A DNA stretch of 64,000 nucleotides from Pararhizobium gei (GCF_029223885.1 NZ_CP119409.1:522001-586000); one strand, 5' to 3'; shown: positions 34,701 to 44,230, counted from the first letter of the stretch. The notes: generated by a model from the sequence alone, not told the origin. Numbers and translations: made by a program.

Positions 34701-35348
34701 ATGGGCCTGACCGATATGTTCAGCAAGAAGACTGCAATGCCCGACCTGCAGTCGGCACTTCCGGGCAGGGAGATAGCCCTTCCGACATCCGAGCATCATG
34801 CCGTCAACGGACACCCGCTCAAAGGTCCTTATCCCGCCGGTTCCAAAACGGTACTGTTCGGCATGGGCTGCTTTTGGGGTGCCGAACGATTGTTGTGGAA
34901 AATACCCGGCGTCTACGTCACCGCGGCCGGCTATTCCGGCGGCTACACGAAAAACCCGACCTATCGGGAGACGACGACCGGCCTGACCGGCCATACCGAG
35001 GTTGTCTTGGTTGTCTACGATCCGGCAAGGGTCACGCTCGCCAGCCTGCTGAAAGTGTTTTTCGAAGAACATGACCCAACGCAGGGCATGCGGCAGGGAA
35101 ATGATGTCGGAACCACGTACCGGTCCGCCATCTATGTCGAGGACGATGCGCAGCTTGCAGAAGCGCACGCAGCCCGGGATGCCTTTCAGGCCGCATTGGA
35201 CAAGGCAGGTCACACGGCGCGGATCACGACGGAGATCGACAAGGTTGGTGCGTTCTATTTTGCCGAAGCCGAGCATCAGCAATATCTGGCCAAGAATCCG
35301 AATGGCTATTGCGGGCTGCGCGGCACGGGCGTGAGCTGCGCCATCTGA
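34701..35348 (+). CDS. msrA: Peptide-methionine (S)-S-oxide reductase MsrA
   Basis: 215 residues. Reduces methionine S-sulfoxide in oxidised proteins using thioredoxin. The catalytic motif G56CFWGAE has nucleophile Cys57; [18 protein letters not shown] and [12 protein letters not shown] follow, with [20 protein letters not shown], and recycling cysteines lie near the end ([11 protein letters not shown]). ATG 34701 follows GGAGA. The N-terminal ~40 residues are the extension usual in proteobacterial MsrA. Confidence 0.95.
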   Translation: MGLTDMFSKKTAMPDLQSALPGREIALPTSEHHAVNGHPLKGPYPAGSKTVLFGMGCFWGAERLLWKIPGVYVTAAGYSGGYTKNPTYRETTTGLTGHTEVVLVVYDPARVTLASLLKVFFEEHDPTQGMRQGNDVGTTYRSAIYVEDDAQLAEAHAARDAFQAALDKAGHTARITTEIDKVGAFYFAEAEHQQYLAKNPNGYCGLRGTGVSCAI

Positions 35349-35542
35349 CAATGGTCGCCTGTAGAAAATACCGCATCTTGAAGGTGCGGTATTTTCATGC
35401 GTGCTTGTCCAGGTGCGCCATGGCGAAAAAGCCACAATCGCCCGGAAAGCGCTTGTCAATGGCGTTTCCAGGTTGTCGTGACGGCTGCATCGCCTATTAA
35501 ACTTGAGTTCACCGAGCAAGTTATCGCCTTCGGGACGACTCA

Positions 35543-36421
35543 ATGACTTTTCAGCCAAGAATGAACAACAGAATTTCCGGCTTTTCCGTTGTCGGTAGCT
35601 GGAAGCGACGCAGCTGGAACGGCGTCGTCGCCGATCTGTGGGACGTGGAATGCGCTCCTGCGGCCGGCGGGTTCTATGTGGCCGATCATCCGCGGCTGTT
35701 TATCGTCCTCGATGCCAAGGGCGCCGGTCAGCACAATATCCGCCTGCGGCAAACCGGAGAAACCTCCGTCTGCGGCGGCCGTCAGGCCATATCCTACATA
35801 CCGGCGGGTATGGAGCTTTGGGCCGATATGGTCGATGTCAGCTTTGTTCGCCACCTCGATCTGCATTTCAACGTCGAAACGCTCAGCAAGCGCCTGATGG
35901 AGGATCTCGATCCGCGAAAGCTGAGCATGCCGCAACTGATGTTCTCGGAGCCGCGTCTGATGGCTTTGGCCGAGCTTATTGCTGCCGAATGCGCCAACCC
36001 CCAGCCCCTGCATGACCTCTATGGGGACGGTCTCTCAGTCGCCCTGTTCATCGATGTCATGCGGCTTGGCGCCGTGAAAGCGCGCCGCCGCAGCGCGCTG
36101 GCGTCGTGGCAGTTGCGGCGCGCCACGGACTATATTACGGAAAACTGCCTTCGCAGCATACGGCTTCAGGAGCTTTCCGTCCTGACAGGCCTGTCGCAGT
36201 CTCATTTCAGCCATGCCTTCAAAGCCTCCACGGGGGTGCCGCCTCACCAGTGGCAGATGAAAGCCCGCATCGAACGGGCCAGGCAGATGATGCTTGAAAA
36301 CGAGATGCCGATGAGCGTCGTCGCCGTCGAAACGGGCTTTGCCGACCAGGCGCATTTTACCCGCGTGTTCCGCAAAATGGTCGGCGTCACGCCGGCGAAC
36401 TGGGCAAAAAGCCAGCGCTAA
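35543..36421 (+). CDS. AraC-family transcriptional regulator
   Basis: 292 residues. The C-terminal ~100 residues have the two AraC helix-turn-helix units: IRLQELSVLTGLSQSHFSHA then FKASTGVPPHQWQMKARIER, and MSVVAVETGFADQAHFTRVF then RKMVGVTPANW. The N-terminal ~180 residues are a ligand or sensing domain of unknown type. It lies 163 bp upstream of a TonB-dependent siderophore receptor on the same strand, a frequent arrangement in which the regulator responds to the siderophore. Confidence 0.9.
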   Translation: MTFQPRMNNRISGFSVVGSWKRRSWNGVVADLWDVECAPAAGGFYVADHPRLFIVLDAKGAGQHNIRLRQTGETSVCGGRQAISYIPAGMELWADMVDVSFVRHLDLHFNVETLSKRLMEDLDPRKLSMPQLMFSEPRLMALAELIAAECANPQPLHDLYGDGLSVALFIDVMRLGAVKARRRSALASWQLRRATDYITENCLRSIRLQELSVLTGLSQSHFSHAFKASTGVPPHQWQMKARIERARQMMLENEMPMSVVAVETGFADQAHFTRVFRKMVGVTPANWAKSQR

Positions 36422-36476
36422 GTCCTCACCGCCTTTGCACAACGGCAATTATGGCCAGAAACGTTCAATTTCAGCA

Positions 36477-36495
36477 GTCAGGGACAATCCCTGAC
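36477..36495. promoter_or_regulatory. Inverted repeat between regulator and receptor genes
   Basis: GTCAGGGA (36477-36484) and TCCCTGAC (36488-36495) are perfect complements with a 3-nt centre, about 90 bp before the receptor start. It could be a binding site for the AraC protein or an iron regulator. No T-run follows. Confidence 0.4.
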
Positions 36496-36584
36496 GTTAT
36501 AGTTGATATATCCACTCATCTTATTTTTATGCTGGCCAGAGATCGCCATGGGGCGTGGTGCCGGTTGGAGTTGGGGTAAGCAGG

Positions 36585-38744
36585 ATGACAAACAAGGGCG
36601 ACGGGCGTTACCGGTTGTTGATGGCGAGTGTGGCGGCGATCGCCGCAGGTGCGGCAATGCAACCGGCTTATGGTCAGGATGCGGCGGCTGGCGTAACCCG
36701 GCTGGAGCAGCTCACGGTATCGGCGGGCTCCAAAGGCATGCAGGAGGCCACGGGTCCGGTGGACGGTTATGTCGCAAAGGAAACCGCGACGGGATCGAAG
36801 GCTGCGGCGCCGGTCACCGAAATACCTCAGTCCGTATCGGTCGTCGGCCGCAAGGAGCTGGACGATCGCGGCGTGGTTACCAAGATCGATGAGGCATTGC
36901 GCTATACGGCCGGCGTTTCCACGGAACCTTTCGGCAGTGATCCGGACACGGACTGGTTTTATATTCGGGGCTTTGATGCAACGCAGACCGGGGTCTTCCT
37001 GGATGGTCTAAACCTCTATTCCTTCGGCTTCGGCGGCTTCCAGACCGATGCCTATATGCTGGAGCGCGTCGAAGTGCTGAAGGGGCCGGCTTCTGTGCTT
37101 TACGGCGGCGCCAATCCGGGCGGCATCGTGGATCTGGTTCGCAAGCGGCCGCAGGACGATCCTTCCTACTCCACGGAAATCGGCATCAACAATTTCGGCA
37201 ACGCCTTTTTCGGCTTCGACGCCAACGACAAGCTCAATGCCGAAGGCACGATCACCTACCGCATGACAGGCAAGGTATCCGGCGGCGACAATTACAGTGA
37301 TTACTCCGAAGACTTGCGCGGCTTCCTGATGCCGCAGGTGACCTTTGCGCCTGACGATGCAACGAGTTTCACCGTCTATGCTATGGCTTCCGCTCTCGAC
37401 CAGACCCATGTCGGCAACGGGTTCCTGCCCTATGAGGGCACCGTGACCAACGCGCCCTTCGGAAAAATCGACCGCGATCTGTTTTTTGGCGAACCCGATC
37501 ATGATTTCGGCCGCTATGACCAGCAGATGATCGGCTACGAATTCTCGCATGAATTCGACAATGGCTGGACGATCTCGCAAAACCTCCGCTACAGCCATAT
37601 CGACAAGGCCGAGGAGCTTGTTTACCCCTATGCCTATACGCCAACCTACGACCTGGCGCGACTGGGCTTCAAGCATGACACCACGGTGGACAGCTTTGCC
37701 ATCGACAACCGGGCTGAAAAGGATTTCTCCACCGGCCCGCTGGAACATTCGCTGCTGGTCGGGCTGGATTACAAGAATTTCAAAATCGACCAGACGCAGG
37801 CGTCCGCCTTTCCGGCTTCGGATCTCGACCCCGAAGACCCGGTCTATGGCGGCGGCCTGCCGGCCTATTTCACCTATCTCGATGGCGTGATGCGGATGGA
37901 ACAGACGGGCATTTATGCGCAGGACCGGATCCGGTTCGGCGACGGCTGGCTGGCGACGCTCAACGGCCGTTACGACTATGTCGATATCGATTCCGACTCG
38001 CGGCTTGCGACGGGATCCTACAACACCACCGACAGCGCGCTCAGCGGCCGCGCCGGTCTTGCCTATGAGTTCGACAACGGCCTGACGCCTTACGTGTCGG
38101 CTGCGACGTTTTTCAATCCGGTGATCGGCACCGCCTTCGATGGCAAGCCGCTCAAGCCGGAAGACGGTCACCAGTTCGAAGGCGGCATCAAATATGAGCC
38201 GACCTTCATCGACGGCTTGCTGACGGCCTCGGTCTACCACATCGTCAAGAAGAACGTGGCGCTGACCCGGCCGGACTTTCTGCAGGAGCAGCTCGGAGAG
38301 GTCACGTCCAGCGGCTTCGAGCTGGAAGGCAAGATCAATCTGAATGATAACTGGAGGGTTCTGGGTTCCTACACCTATAACGATCTCGAGATTACCGAGG
38401 ATCTCAACACGGCTCTGATCGGCAACCGCCCCTATTTGATTCCGGAGCATCAGGCGGCGATGTGGCTCGAATATCTGGTCACGGACGGCGCACTGGAAGG
38501 CGTCAGCGTCGGCGGCGGCCTGCGCTATCAGGGCGAATCCTTCGCTGACAATGCCAATACAGCGAAGGTGCCGGACGCAGTCGTTGCCGATGCGGCGATC
38601 CGCTACGAAAAGAACGGCTGGGGGGCTGCCCTCAACGTCACCAATCTGTTCGACAAGGACTATGTCAAGGGCTGCCAAGGCCTCTTCACATGCGGTTATG
38701 GCGATCAGCGCACGATCACGCTGAAGCTTAGCAAATCCTGGTAA
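36585..38744 (+). CDS. TonB-dependent siderophore receptor
   Basis: 719 residues from ATG 36585. Imports ferric-siderophore across the outer membrane using TonB energy. A signal peptide ends near QPAYGQ/DA; the TonB box is LEQLTVSA. The plug domain shows ITEIPQSVSVVGRKELDDRG-type sequence (EIPQSVSVV), YIRGFDATQTGVFLDGLNL and ERVEVLKGPASVLYGGANPG. A 22-strand barrel follows and ends in the terminal aromatic LKLSKSW. It resembles the FhuA/FoxA hydroxamate receptor class; the ligand is not certain. Controlled probably by the upstream AraC protein and iron. Confidence 0.93.
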   Translation: MTNKGDGRYRLLMASVAAIAAGAAMQPAYGQDAAAGVTRLEQLTVSAGSKGMQEATGPVDGYVAKETATGSKAAAPVTEIPQSVSVVGRKELDDRGVVTKIDEALRYTAGVSTEPFGSDPDTDWFYIRGFDATQTGVFLDGLNLYSFGFGGFQTDAYMLERVEVLKGPASVLYGGANPGGIVDLVRKRPQDDPSYSTEIGINNFGNAFFGFDANDKLNAEGTITYRMTGKVSGGDNYSDYSEDLRGFLMPQVTFAPDDATSFTVYAMASALDQTHVGNGFLPYEGTVTNAPFGKIDRDLFFGEPDHDFGRYDQQMIGYEFSHEFDNGWTISQNLRYSHIDKAEELVYPYAYTPTYDLARLGFKHDTTVDSFAIDNRAEKDFSTGPLEHSLLVGLDYKNFKIDQTQASAFPASDLDPEDPVYGGGLPAYFTYLDGVMRMEQTGIYAQDRIRFGDGWLATLNGRYDYVDIDSDSRLATGSYNTTDSALSGRAGLAYEFDNGLTPYVSAATFFNPVIGTAFDGKPLKPEDGHQFEGGIKYEPTFIDGLLTASVYHIVKKNVALTRPDFLQEQLGEVTSSGFELEGKINLNDNWRVLGSYTYNDLEITEDLNTALIGNRPYLIPEHQAAMWLEYLVTDGALEGVSVGGGLRYQGESFADNANTAKVPDAVVADAAIRYEKNGWGAALNVTNLFDKDYVKGCQGLFTCGYGDQRTITLKLSKSW

Positions 38745-38756
38745 TCCTTTGCATCC

Positions 38757-38795
38757 GCAGACGGGCCGTGGAGCGAAAGCCCGCGGCCCGTCTGC
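38757..38795 (+). terminator. Hairpin terminator after the siderophore receptor gene
   Basis: GCAGACGGGCCG (38757-38768) is a perfect complement of CGGCCCGTCTGC (38784-38795). Only a short GTTTG follows, so it may depend partly on Rho. It lies 12 bp past the receptor stop. Confidence 0.65.
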
Positions 38796-38937
38796 GTTTG
38801 TGAAACACGCATTTCACGTGTCTGAACGACTTTCTGGCTATAAAGTGATGATTTTGCCGGTTTTTCAGGCGCCTGACTTTTTTTACCAACTGAAAAATTT
38901 TGGGTGAATTTTGATGTGAGGCATGCAAGGATGCGCC

Positions 38938-39008
38938 CAGCCAGACATGCCCTTCGACAAGGGAGTGGCGGTTCCGCAGACATGCTCCCGCAGAGGAGCT
39001 TGCGGGAG
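38938..39008 (+). ncRNA. Structured leader RNA of the nucleoside transporter, possible xanthine (NMT1-type) riboswitch
   Basis: The leader before the binding-protein gene contains two hairpins that share CAGACATGC (38942-38950 and 38977-38985). In the first, GCC (38940-38942) pairs with GGC (38967-38969) and CCCTT (38950-38954) with AAGGG (38959-38963), leaving an internal loop AGACATG opposite AGT. In the second, CTCCCGCA (38985-38992) pairs with TGCGGGAG (39001-39008), 33 bp before the start. A short stem with a conserved purine-rich internal loop before a purine-related transporter recalls the NMT1 xanthine/urate riboswitch. The RNA structure is visible; the ligand is a guess. Confidence 0.45.
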
Positions 39009-39041
39009 GACCCAACAAGATCAATAGAACAACAGGGCTGC

Positions 39042-40037
39042 ATGATGAAAAAAACCCTCCTCGGTCTCTTTGCCTTTTCGATGATGTCCGCCACGGCACT
39101 CGCTGCCGATATCAAGCCGGCGCTCATCTTCGATCTCGGCGGCAAATTCGACAAATCCTTCAACGAAGCGGCCTTCAACGGCGCGGAAAAGTTCAAGGCA
39201 GAATCCGGTATTGAATATCGCGAGTTCGAAATCAGCAACGATGCTCAGCGCGAGCAGGCGCTGCGCCGATTTGCGGGCGATGGCAACAACCCCATCGTCG
39301 TGGTGGGCTTCAATTGGGCGCCGCCGCTTGAAAAGCTGTCCGCCGAATATCCCGACACGAAATTTGCGATCATCGACATGGTCGTCGACAAGCCGAATGT
39401 GAAGTCGATCGTCTTCAAGGAACAGGAAGGCTCTTACCTTGTCGGCGTTCTCGCCGGTCTCGCTTCAAAGTCGAAGACCGTCAGCTTCATTGGCGGCATG
39501 GATATTCCGCTGATCCACAAGTTCGCCTGCGGATATATTGGCGGCGCGAAGTCCACCGGCGCTGACGTCAAGGTTCTCGAGGCCTATACCGGCACAACGC
39601 CGGATGCCTGGAACGATCCGGTCAAGGGCGGCGAGATTGCCAAGTCGCAGATCGACCAGGGATCGGACGTCGTCTATCACGCAGCCGGCGGCACCGGTGT
39701 CGGCGTGCTTCAGGCGGCAGCGGATGCCGGCAAGCTCGGTATCGGCGTCGACTCCAACCAGAACATGCTGCAGCCGGGCAAGGTTCTGACCTCGATGCTG
39801 AAGCGCGTCGATGTTGCTGTCTATGAGGCCTTCAAGACCGCCAAGGATGACAAGTTCGAAGTTGGCATCTCCAATCTCGGCCTCAAGGAAGACGGCGTCG
39901 GTTTCGCGCTCGACGACAACAACAAGGCGCTGATCACGCCTGAAATGCAGGCCGCCGTCGACAAGGCCAAGGCCGACATCATTGCCGGCACGGTTCAGGT
40001 TCACGACTACATGTCCGACGAAGCCTGCCCCTATTGA
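39042..40037 (+). CDS. BMP-family ABC transporter substrate-binding protein (nucleoside type)
   Basis: 331 residues. Periplasmic binding protein of the BMP/PnrA family, which binds purine nucleosides. The signal peptide MMKKTLLGLFAFSMMSATALA is cleaved before AD; there is no lipobox, so it is soluble. Family segments: LIFDLGGKFDKSFNEAAFNG, VVVGFNWAPPLEKLSAEYPD, FKEQEGSYLVGVLAGLAS and HAAGGTGVGVLQAAADAGK. The start was set at the double ATG 39042/39045, because upstream frame is leader RNA. Its ABC partners start about 550 bp downstream, past slyX. Confidence 0.93.
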   Translation: MMKKTLLGLFAFSMMSATALAADIKPALIFDLGGKFDKSFNEAAFNGAEKFKAESGIEYREFEISNDAQREQALRRFAGDGNNPIVVVGFNWAPPLEKLSAEYPDTKFAIIDMVVDKPNVKSIVFKEQEGSYLVGVLAGLASKSKTVSFIGGMDIPLIHKFACGYIGGAKSTGADVKVLEAYTGTTPDAWNDPVKGGEIAKSQIDQGSDVVYHAAGGTGVGVLQAAADAGKLGIGVDSNQNMLQPGKVLTSMLKRVDVAVYEAFKTAKDDKFEVGISNLGLKEDGVGFALDDNNKALITPEMQAAVDKAKADIIAGTVQVHDYMSDEACPY

Positions 40038-40059
40038 TCTCAGAGCGTTGAATGAATAG

Positions 40060-40089
40060 CCGCCGGTCTCTGGAGATCGGCGGTTTTTT
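40060..40089 (+). terminator. Rho-independent terminator after the binding-protein gene
   Basis: CCGCCGGTCTC (40060-40070) pairs with GAGATCGGCGG (40073-40083, one G-U) around a 2-nt loop, followed by six T. It separates the highly expressed binding protein from the ABC genes. Confidence 0.88.
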
Positions 40090-40097
40090 GTGTCTGC

Positions 40098-40301
40098 TTA
40101 ATAATGCGGGGGCCGGGTGATAGCCGGCGCGTCGATACTCTGCTCCTCAAGGCTGAGGAACCGCTCCGTCAGGCGATCGAGTTTGGTGCGAACCTGCTCG
40201 ACGACCGTCCATTGTTCCGCCAGCTGATCTGACAGTTCCTCGATGGTCTTTGCCTGATGGGCGATCGTCTCTTCGAGCCGGGTGATGCGTTCTTCGCTCA
40301 T
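40098..40301 (-). CDS. slyX: SlyX family protein
   Basis: 67 residues, the normal SlyX size. Begins MSEERITRLEETIAHQAKTI and continues as a coiled coil (EELSDQLAEQWTVVEQVRTK), ending in the conserved Pro-rich PPHY. Function unknown; cytoplasmic. It is inserted on the opposite strand between the binding-protein gene and the ABC ATPase gene. Confidence 0.9.
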   Translation of the reverse strand: MSEERITRLEETIAHQAKTIEELSDQLAEQWTVVEQVRTKLDRLTERFLSLEEQSIDAPAITRPPHY

Positions 40302-40589
40302 GATTCTCTCCTGCGGCCGCGCTTCCGTGCAACGTTCGCGCCGTCATTTATCATATCAAGTTCGATTGTGCAGGCGGTGCGCCGCATTTCCGGTCACGGA
40401 CTCAACGCAACGGGTATAAATCGCGCTGGACTCTCCGCAACGAACTGGGAAGAGTGGGCAGGCTTGCGATTTGGGCTTTCGCGCCCGGATTTCGATGCTA
40501 AACTTATACCAATTGGTAAAAAAATCGATGCCCGGGCTACCGCTGTCAAGACGGAGAAAACCGGGCCGCTTCGGGGAACATGGGTCAAT

Positions 40590-42125
40590 ATGAGCGATAT
40601 TGCCATCGAGTTGCGTGGCATCGACAAGAGTTTCGGGCTTGTCCATGCCAACAAAAATATCAATCTTATCGTCCGCAAGGGCACGATCCACGGCATTATC
40701 GGGGAAAACGGCGCCGGCAAATCGACGCTGATGTCGATCCTCTACGGCTTTTACCAGGCCGACCGCGGCGATATTCTCATCGATGGCAGTAAGGTTACGA
40801 TCAAGGATCCGAATGCCGCGATCTCCAGCGGCATCGGCATGGTCCATCAGCATTTCATGCTGGTCGAGAATTTCACCGTTCTCGAAAACGTTATGCTCGG
40901 CGCCGAGGACAGCCAGATTCTCAACACCAGCATTTCCAAGGCGCGTGTCGAACTGAAGCGGCTGGAAAAGGAATATGCACTGGAGGTCGATCCGGATGCA
41001 TTGATAGAGGAACTCCCGGTCGGCCTGCAGCAGCGCGTCGAGATTTTGAAAGCGCTCTACCGCAAGGCGGACATCCTGATTCTCGATGAACCCACGGGTG
41101 TCCTGACGCCGCCGGAAGCCGATCATTTGTTCCGCATCCTTGGTCAGTTGAAGGATCAGGGTAAGACGATCATCCTGATCACCCACAAGCTGCGCGAGAT
41201 CATGGCTGTGACCGACGAGGTTTCCGTCATGCGCCGCGGTGAAATGGTGGCGACACGCAAGACCGGCGCGACCTCCGTCGAAGAACTGGCCGAACTGATG
41301 GTCGGTCGCCGCGTTCTCCTGCGGGTCGAGAAAGGCGAGGCCAATCCGGGCGAGGTCAAGCTTGCCGTCGAAAATCTCACCGTCCGCGACAGCCGCGGCG
41401 TGACCATGGTCGACAATGTCAGCTTTGATCTGCGGGCCGGCGAGATCGTCGGCATCGCCGGCGTTGCGGGCAATGGACAATCGGAATTGCTGGAGGCCAT
41501 TTCCGGCATCCGCCGGGCCGTCGGTGGAAAGGTCCTTTTGAACGGCCAGCCTGTGGATATCATGGGCAATGCCGACCCCGGCGACCTGCGCAATCGCGGC
41601 CTTGCCCATGTTCCCGAGGATCGTCACCATGTCGGCCTCGTCCTCAAATTCGAAGAAGCCGAAAACGGGATTCTTGGCTATCACAACGACAAGCGTTACC
41701 TGAACGGGCTGTTGCTCGATACGAAGACGATCCTGGCCGATGCTGAGGAAAAAATCAGGAAGTACGATATCAGGCCGCCCAATCCGCGCTTGAAGACTGC
41801 CAATTTTTCCGGCGGAAACCAGCAGAAGATCGTGCTGGCGCGCGAGATGGAGCGTGGGCCGGACGTGCTGATCATCGGCCAGCCGACTCGCGGCGTCGAT
41901 GTTGGCGCCATCGAATTCATCCACAAGCGGATCATCGAGATGCGCGATCAGGGCAAGGCGGTCCTGCTCGTCTCCGTCGAACTCGATGAAATCAGAGCCC
42001 TATCGGATCGCATCGTCGTCATGTTCGCCGGACGTGTTGTCGGGGAGCGGGGCCCGGATGCGACGGAGGGAGAACTCGGTCTCCTGATGGCCGGTGTCGA
42101 AGACCGCAAGGAGGCTGCGGAATGA
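40590..42125 (+). CDS. Nucleoside ABC transporter, ATP-binding protein (two ATPase domains)
   Basis: 511 residues, a fused RbsA-type ATPase that powers BMP-family nucleoside uptake. First domain: Walker A GENGAGKST, signature-like LPVGLQQRVEILKAL, Walker B ILILDEP. Second domain: degenerate Walker A GVAGNGQSE and signature FSGGNQQKIVLAREM, then LIIGQPTRGVDVGA. The open frame reaches 40257, but the ATG at 40590 (MSDIAIELRGIDKSFG) is the conserved start. Its stop overlaps the first permease ATG (ATGA). Confidence 0.93.
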   Translation: MSDIAIELRGIDKSFGLVHANKNINLIVRKGTIHGIIGENGAGKSTLMSILYGFYQADRGDILIDGSKVTIKDPNAAISSGIGMVHQHFMLVENFTVLENVMLGAEDSQILNTSISKARVELKRLEKEYALEVDPDALIEELPVGLQQRVEILKALYRKADILILDEPTGVLTPPEADHLFRILGQLKDQGKTIILITHKLREIMAVTDEVSVMRRGEMVATRKTGATSVEELAELMVGRRVLLRVEKGEANPGEVKLAVENLTVRDSRGVTMVDNVSFDLRAGEIVGIAGVAGNGQSELLEAISGIRRAVGGKVLLNGQPVDIMGNADPGDLRNRGLAHVPEDRHHVGLVLKFEEAENGILGYHNDKRYLNGLLLDTKTILADAEEKIRKYDIRPPNPRLKTANFSGGNQQKIVLAREMERGPDVLIIGQPTRGVDVGAIEFIHKRIIEMRDQGKAVLLVSVELDEIRALSDRIVVMFAGRVVGERGPDATEGELGLLMAGVEDRKEAAE

Positions 42126-43252
42126 GCAATCCTTATGCAAAACTGCCGGCCTGGGCCGAGTATGGCCTGATCCCGCTGGTCAATCTCATCGTCGCGTTTT
42201 TCGTTGCCGGCCTCGTCGTGCTTCTCGTCGGGGAAAATCCCCTGAAGGCCGCCTATCACATGGTCAACGGCGCCTTCGGCCGCGGCGAATATATCGGTTT
42301 CACGCTCTATTACGCGACCACCTTCATTTTTACGGGCCTTTCGGTGGCCGTCGCCTTCCATGCCGGACTGTTCAATATCGGCAGCGAGGGCCAGGCCTAT
42401 ATCGGCGGTATCGGCGTGGCGCTCGCCTGTCTCTGGCTTGACAGGACGATGCCCTGGTTTGTCGTTTTCCCGCTGGCGATCGTCGGTTCGGCGGCCTTTG
42501 GGGCGCTCTGGGCCTTTCTGCCCGGTTGGCTGCAGGCAAAGCGCGGCAGCCATGTCGTCATCACCACCATCATGTTCAACTTCATCGCCGCCAGCCTGAT
42601 GGTTTATCTCCTGACGCGCGTTCTCAAACCGCTCGGCTCCATGGCGCCGCAGACGCGCACCTTCGAGGCCGGCGGGCAGTTGCCCAAGCTCGACTGGCTG
42701 CTGTCGATCTTCGGCCTCGATGTCGGCAATGCGCCGTTCAATGTCTCCTTCCTTTTGGCGCTGCTTGCGGCCTTCGGCGTCTGGGTGCTGATCTGGCGCA
42801 CCAAGCTGGGCTATGAGATGCGCACCATGGGCTTCAGCCCCTCCGCCGCCCGTTACGCCGGCATGAAGGAGGCTCGCATCACCGTCATCGTCATGATGAT
42901 CTCCGGTGGATTGGCCGGCCTGATGGCGCTCAATCCGATCATGGGCGAGCAATTCCGCATGCAGCTCGATTTCGTCCAGGGCGCCGGCTTCGTCGGTATC
43001 GCGGTGGCGCTGATGGGGCGGTCGCACCCGGCCGGCATCATCCCGGCGGCCATTCTGTTCGGCATGCTCTATCAGGGCGGCGCCGAGATCGCCTTCGAGA
43101 TGCCGTCAATCTCACGCGACATGATCGTCATCATCCAGGGGCTGGTCATCCTGTTTGCCGGCGCTCTCGAGAACATGTTCCGCCCTGCTATCGGCCGCAG
43201 CTTCGCGAGCTTCGGCCGTCGCTTCCCTGTTGCCGCAGAAAGGGGAGCGTGA
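42122..43252 (+). CDS. Nucleoside ABC transporter permease 1
   Basis: 376 residues, BPD_transp_2 family with about 8-10 membrane helices. Typical segments: FHAGLFNIGSEGQAYIGGIG, GSHVVITTIMFNFIAASLMV, LGYEMRTMGFSPSAARYAGM and VAIALMGR-like VALMGRSHPAG. Overlaps the ATPase stop by 4 bases and ends 3 bp before permease 2, so the set is one operon. Forms the heterodimeric channel with permease 2. Confidence 0.93.
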   Translation: MSNPYAKLPAWAEYGLIPLVNLIVAFFVAGLVVLLVGENPLKAAYHMVNGAFGRGEYIGFTLYYATTFIFTGLSVAVAFHAGLFNIGSEGQAYIGGIGVALACLWLDRTMPWFVVFPLAIVGSAAFGALWAFLPGWLQAKRGSHVVITTIMFNFIAASLMVYLLTRVLKPLGSMAPQTRTFEAGGQLPKLDWLLSIFGLDVGNAPFNVSFLLALLAAFGVWVLIWRTKLGYEMRTMGFSPSAARYAGMKEARITVIVMMISGGLAGLMALNPIMGEQFRMQLDFVQGAGFVGIAVALMGRSHPAGIIPAAILFGMLYQGGAEIAFEMPSISRDMIVIIQGLVILFAGALENMFRPAIGRSFASFGRRFPVAAERGA

Positions 43253-43255
43253 GCC

Positions 43256-44227
43256 ATGGATTTCTTCAACACGTGCGTCGCGATCCTCGAATCCACCATC
43301 CGCGTTTCGGTTCCACTGATCTTCGCAGCCCTTGCCGGTCTCTTCACGGAAAGGGCCGGCGTGTTCGATATCGGGCTGGAGGGAAAGATGCTCGGCGCGG
43401 CCTTCGCGGCCGGAGCCGTCGCTGCCGTCAGCGGCTCGGTCATGATGGGGCTTTTGGCCGCTATCCTGATCTCGGTCCTTCTCTCGCTCGTCCATGGCTA
43501 TGCCTCGATCACCCAGCGCGGCAGCCAGATCGTCTCCGGCGTCGCCATCAACTTCATCGTTGCGGGATCGACGGTCATTCTCGGCGAGGCCTGGTTCCGG
43601 CAAGGGGGACGCACGCCGGCGCTGTCGGGAGACGCGCGTTTCCAGACGGTCAATTTTCCTTTTGCAGACGAGATAAGGAGCGTCCCGTTCCTCGGACCGA
43701 TCTATTCCGATCTGCTGTCTGGCCACTTCATCCTGACCTATGTCGCCTTTCTTCTTGTACCCTTTAGCTGGTGGGTGCTCTATCGCACCCGTTTCGGCCT
43801 GCGCCTGCGGGCCGTTGGAGAGAACCCCGGGGCCGTCGATACGGCCGGCATTTCCGTCATCTGGCTGCGCTACCGGGCGGTTATCTGCTGCGGTATTCTC
43901 TGCGGCTTTGCAGGTGCCTACCTGTCGCTGGCGATGAGCGCCGGTTTCGTCAAGGGCATGACGGCGGGCAAGGGCTATATCGCGCTCGCCGCGCTGATTT
44001 TTGCCAAATGGCGCCCGGTCAACATCATGCTGGCCTGCCTGCTGTTCGGTTTTCTGGATGCGGTTGCGATCCGGCTGCAGGGCAATCCCTTGCCGCTGAT
44101 CGGCCAGGTGCCGGTGCAACTGATGCAGGCACTGCCCTATATCCTCACCGTCATCCTGCTTGCCGGCTTCATCGGCAAGGCAACCCCGCCGAAGGCCGGC
44201 GGCGTCCCCTATGTGAAGGAGCGTTGA
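43256..44227 (+). CDS. Nucleoside ABC transporter permease 2
   Basis: 323 residues, same family as permease 1. Segments: VPLIFAALAGLFTERAGVFD, IGLEGKMLGAAFAAGAV, RGSQIVSGVAINFIVAGSTV, LRLRAVGENPGAVDTAGISV and GYIALAALIFAKWRPVNIML. Ends 3 bp before cdd, linking transport to cytidine breakdown. Confidence 0.93.
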   Translation: MDFFNTCVAILESTIRVSVPLIFAALAGLFTERAGVFDIGLEGKMLGAAFAAGAVAAVSGSVMMGLLAAILISVLLSLVHGYASITQRGSQIVSGVAINFIVAGSTVILGEAWFRQGGRTPALSGDARFQTVNFPFADEIRSVPFLGPIYSDLLSGHFILTYVAFLLVPFSWWVLYRTRFGLRLRAVGENPGAVDTAGISVIWLRYRAVICCGILCGFAGAYLSLAMSAGFVKGMTAGKGYIALAALIFAKWRPVNIMLACLLFGFLDAVAIRLQGNPLPLIGQVPVQLMQALPYILTVILLAGFIGKATPPKAGGVPYVKER

Positions 44228-44230
44228 TCC

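Noticed and set aside
36470..36590. Search for a rhizobial iron-control (ICE/Irr) or Fur box before the siderophore receptor
   Set aside because: Only the GTCAGGGA palindrome was seen; no TTTAGAA-TTCTAAA type element or convincing Fur box.
37008..38678. A 556-residue minus-strand frame inside the siderophore receptor gene
   Set aside because: Composition is antisense-like (His, Arg, Val rich) without motifs, while the receptor frame has plug and barrel features throughout.
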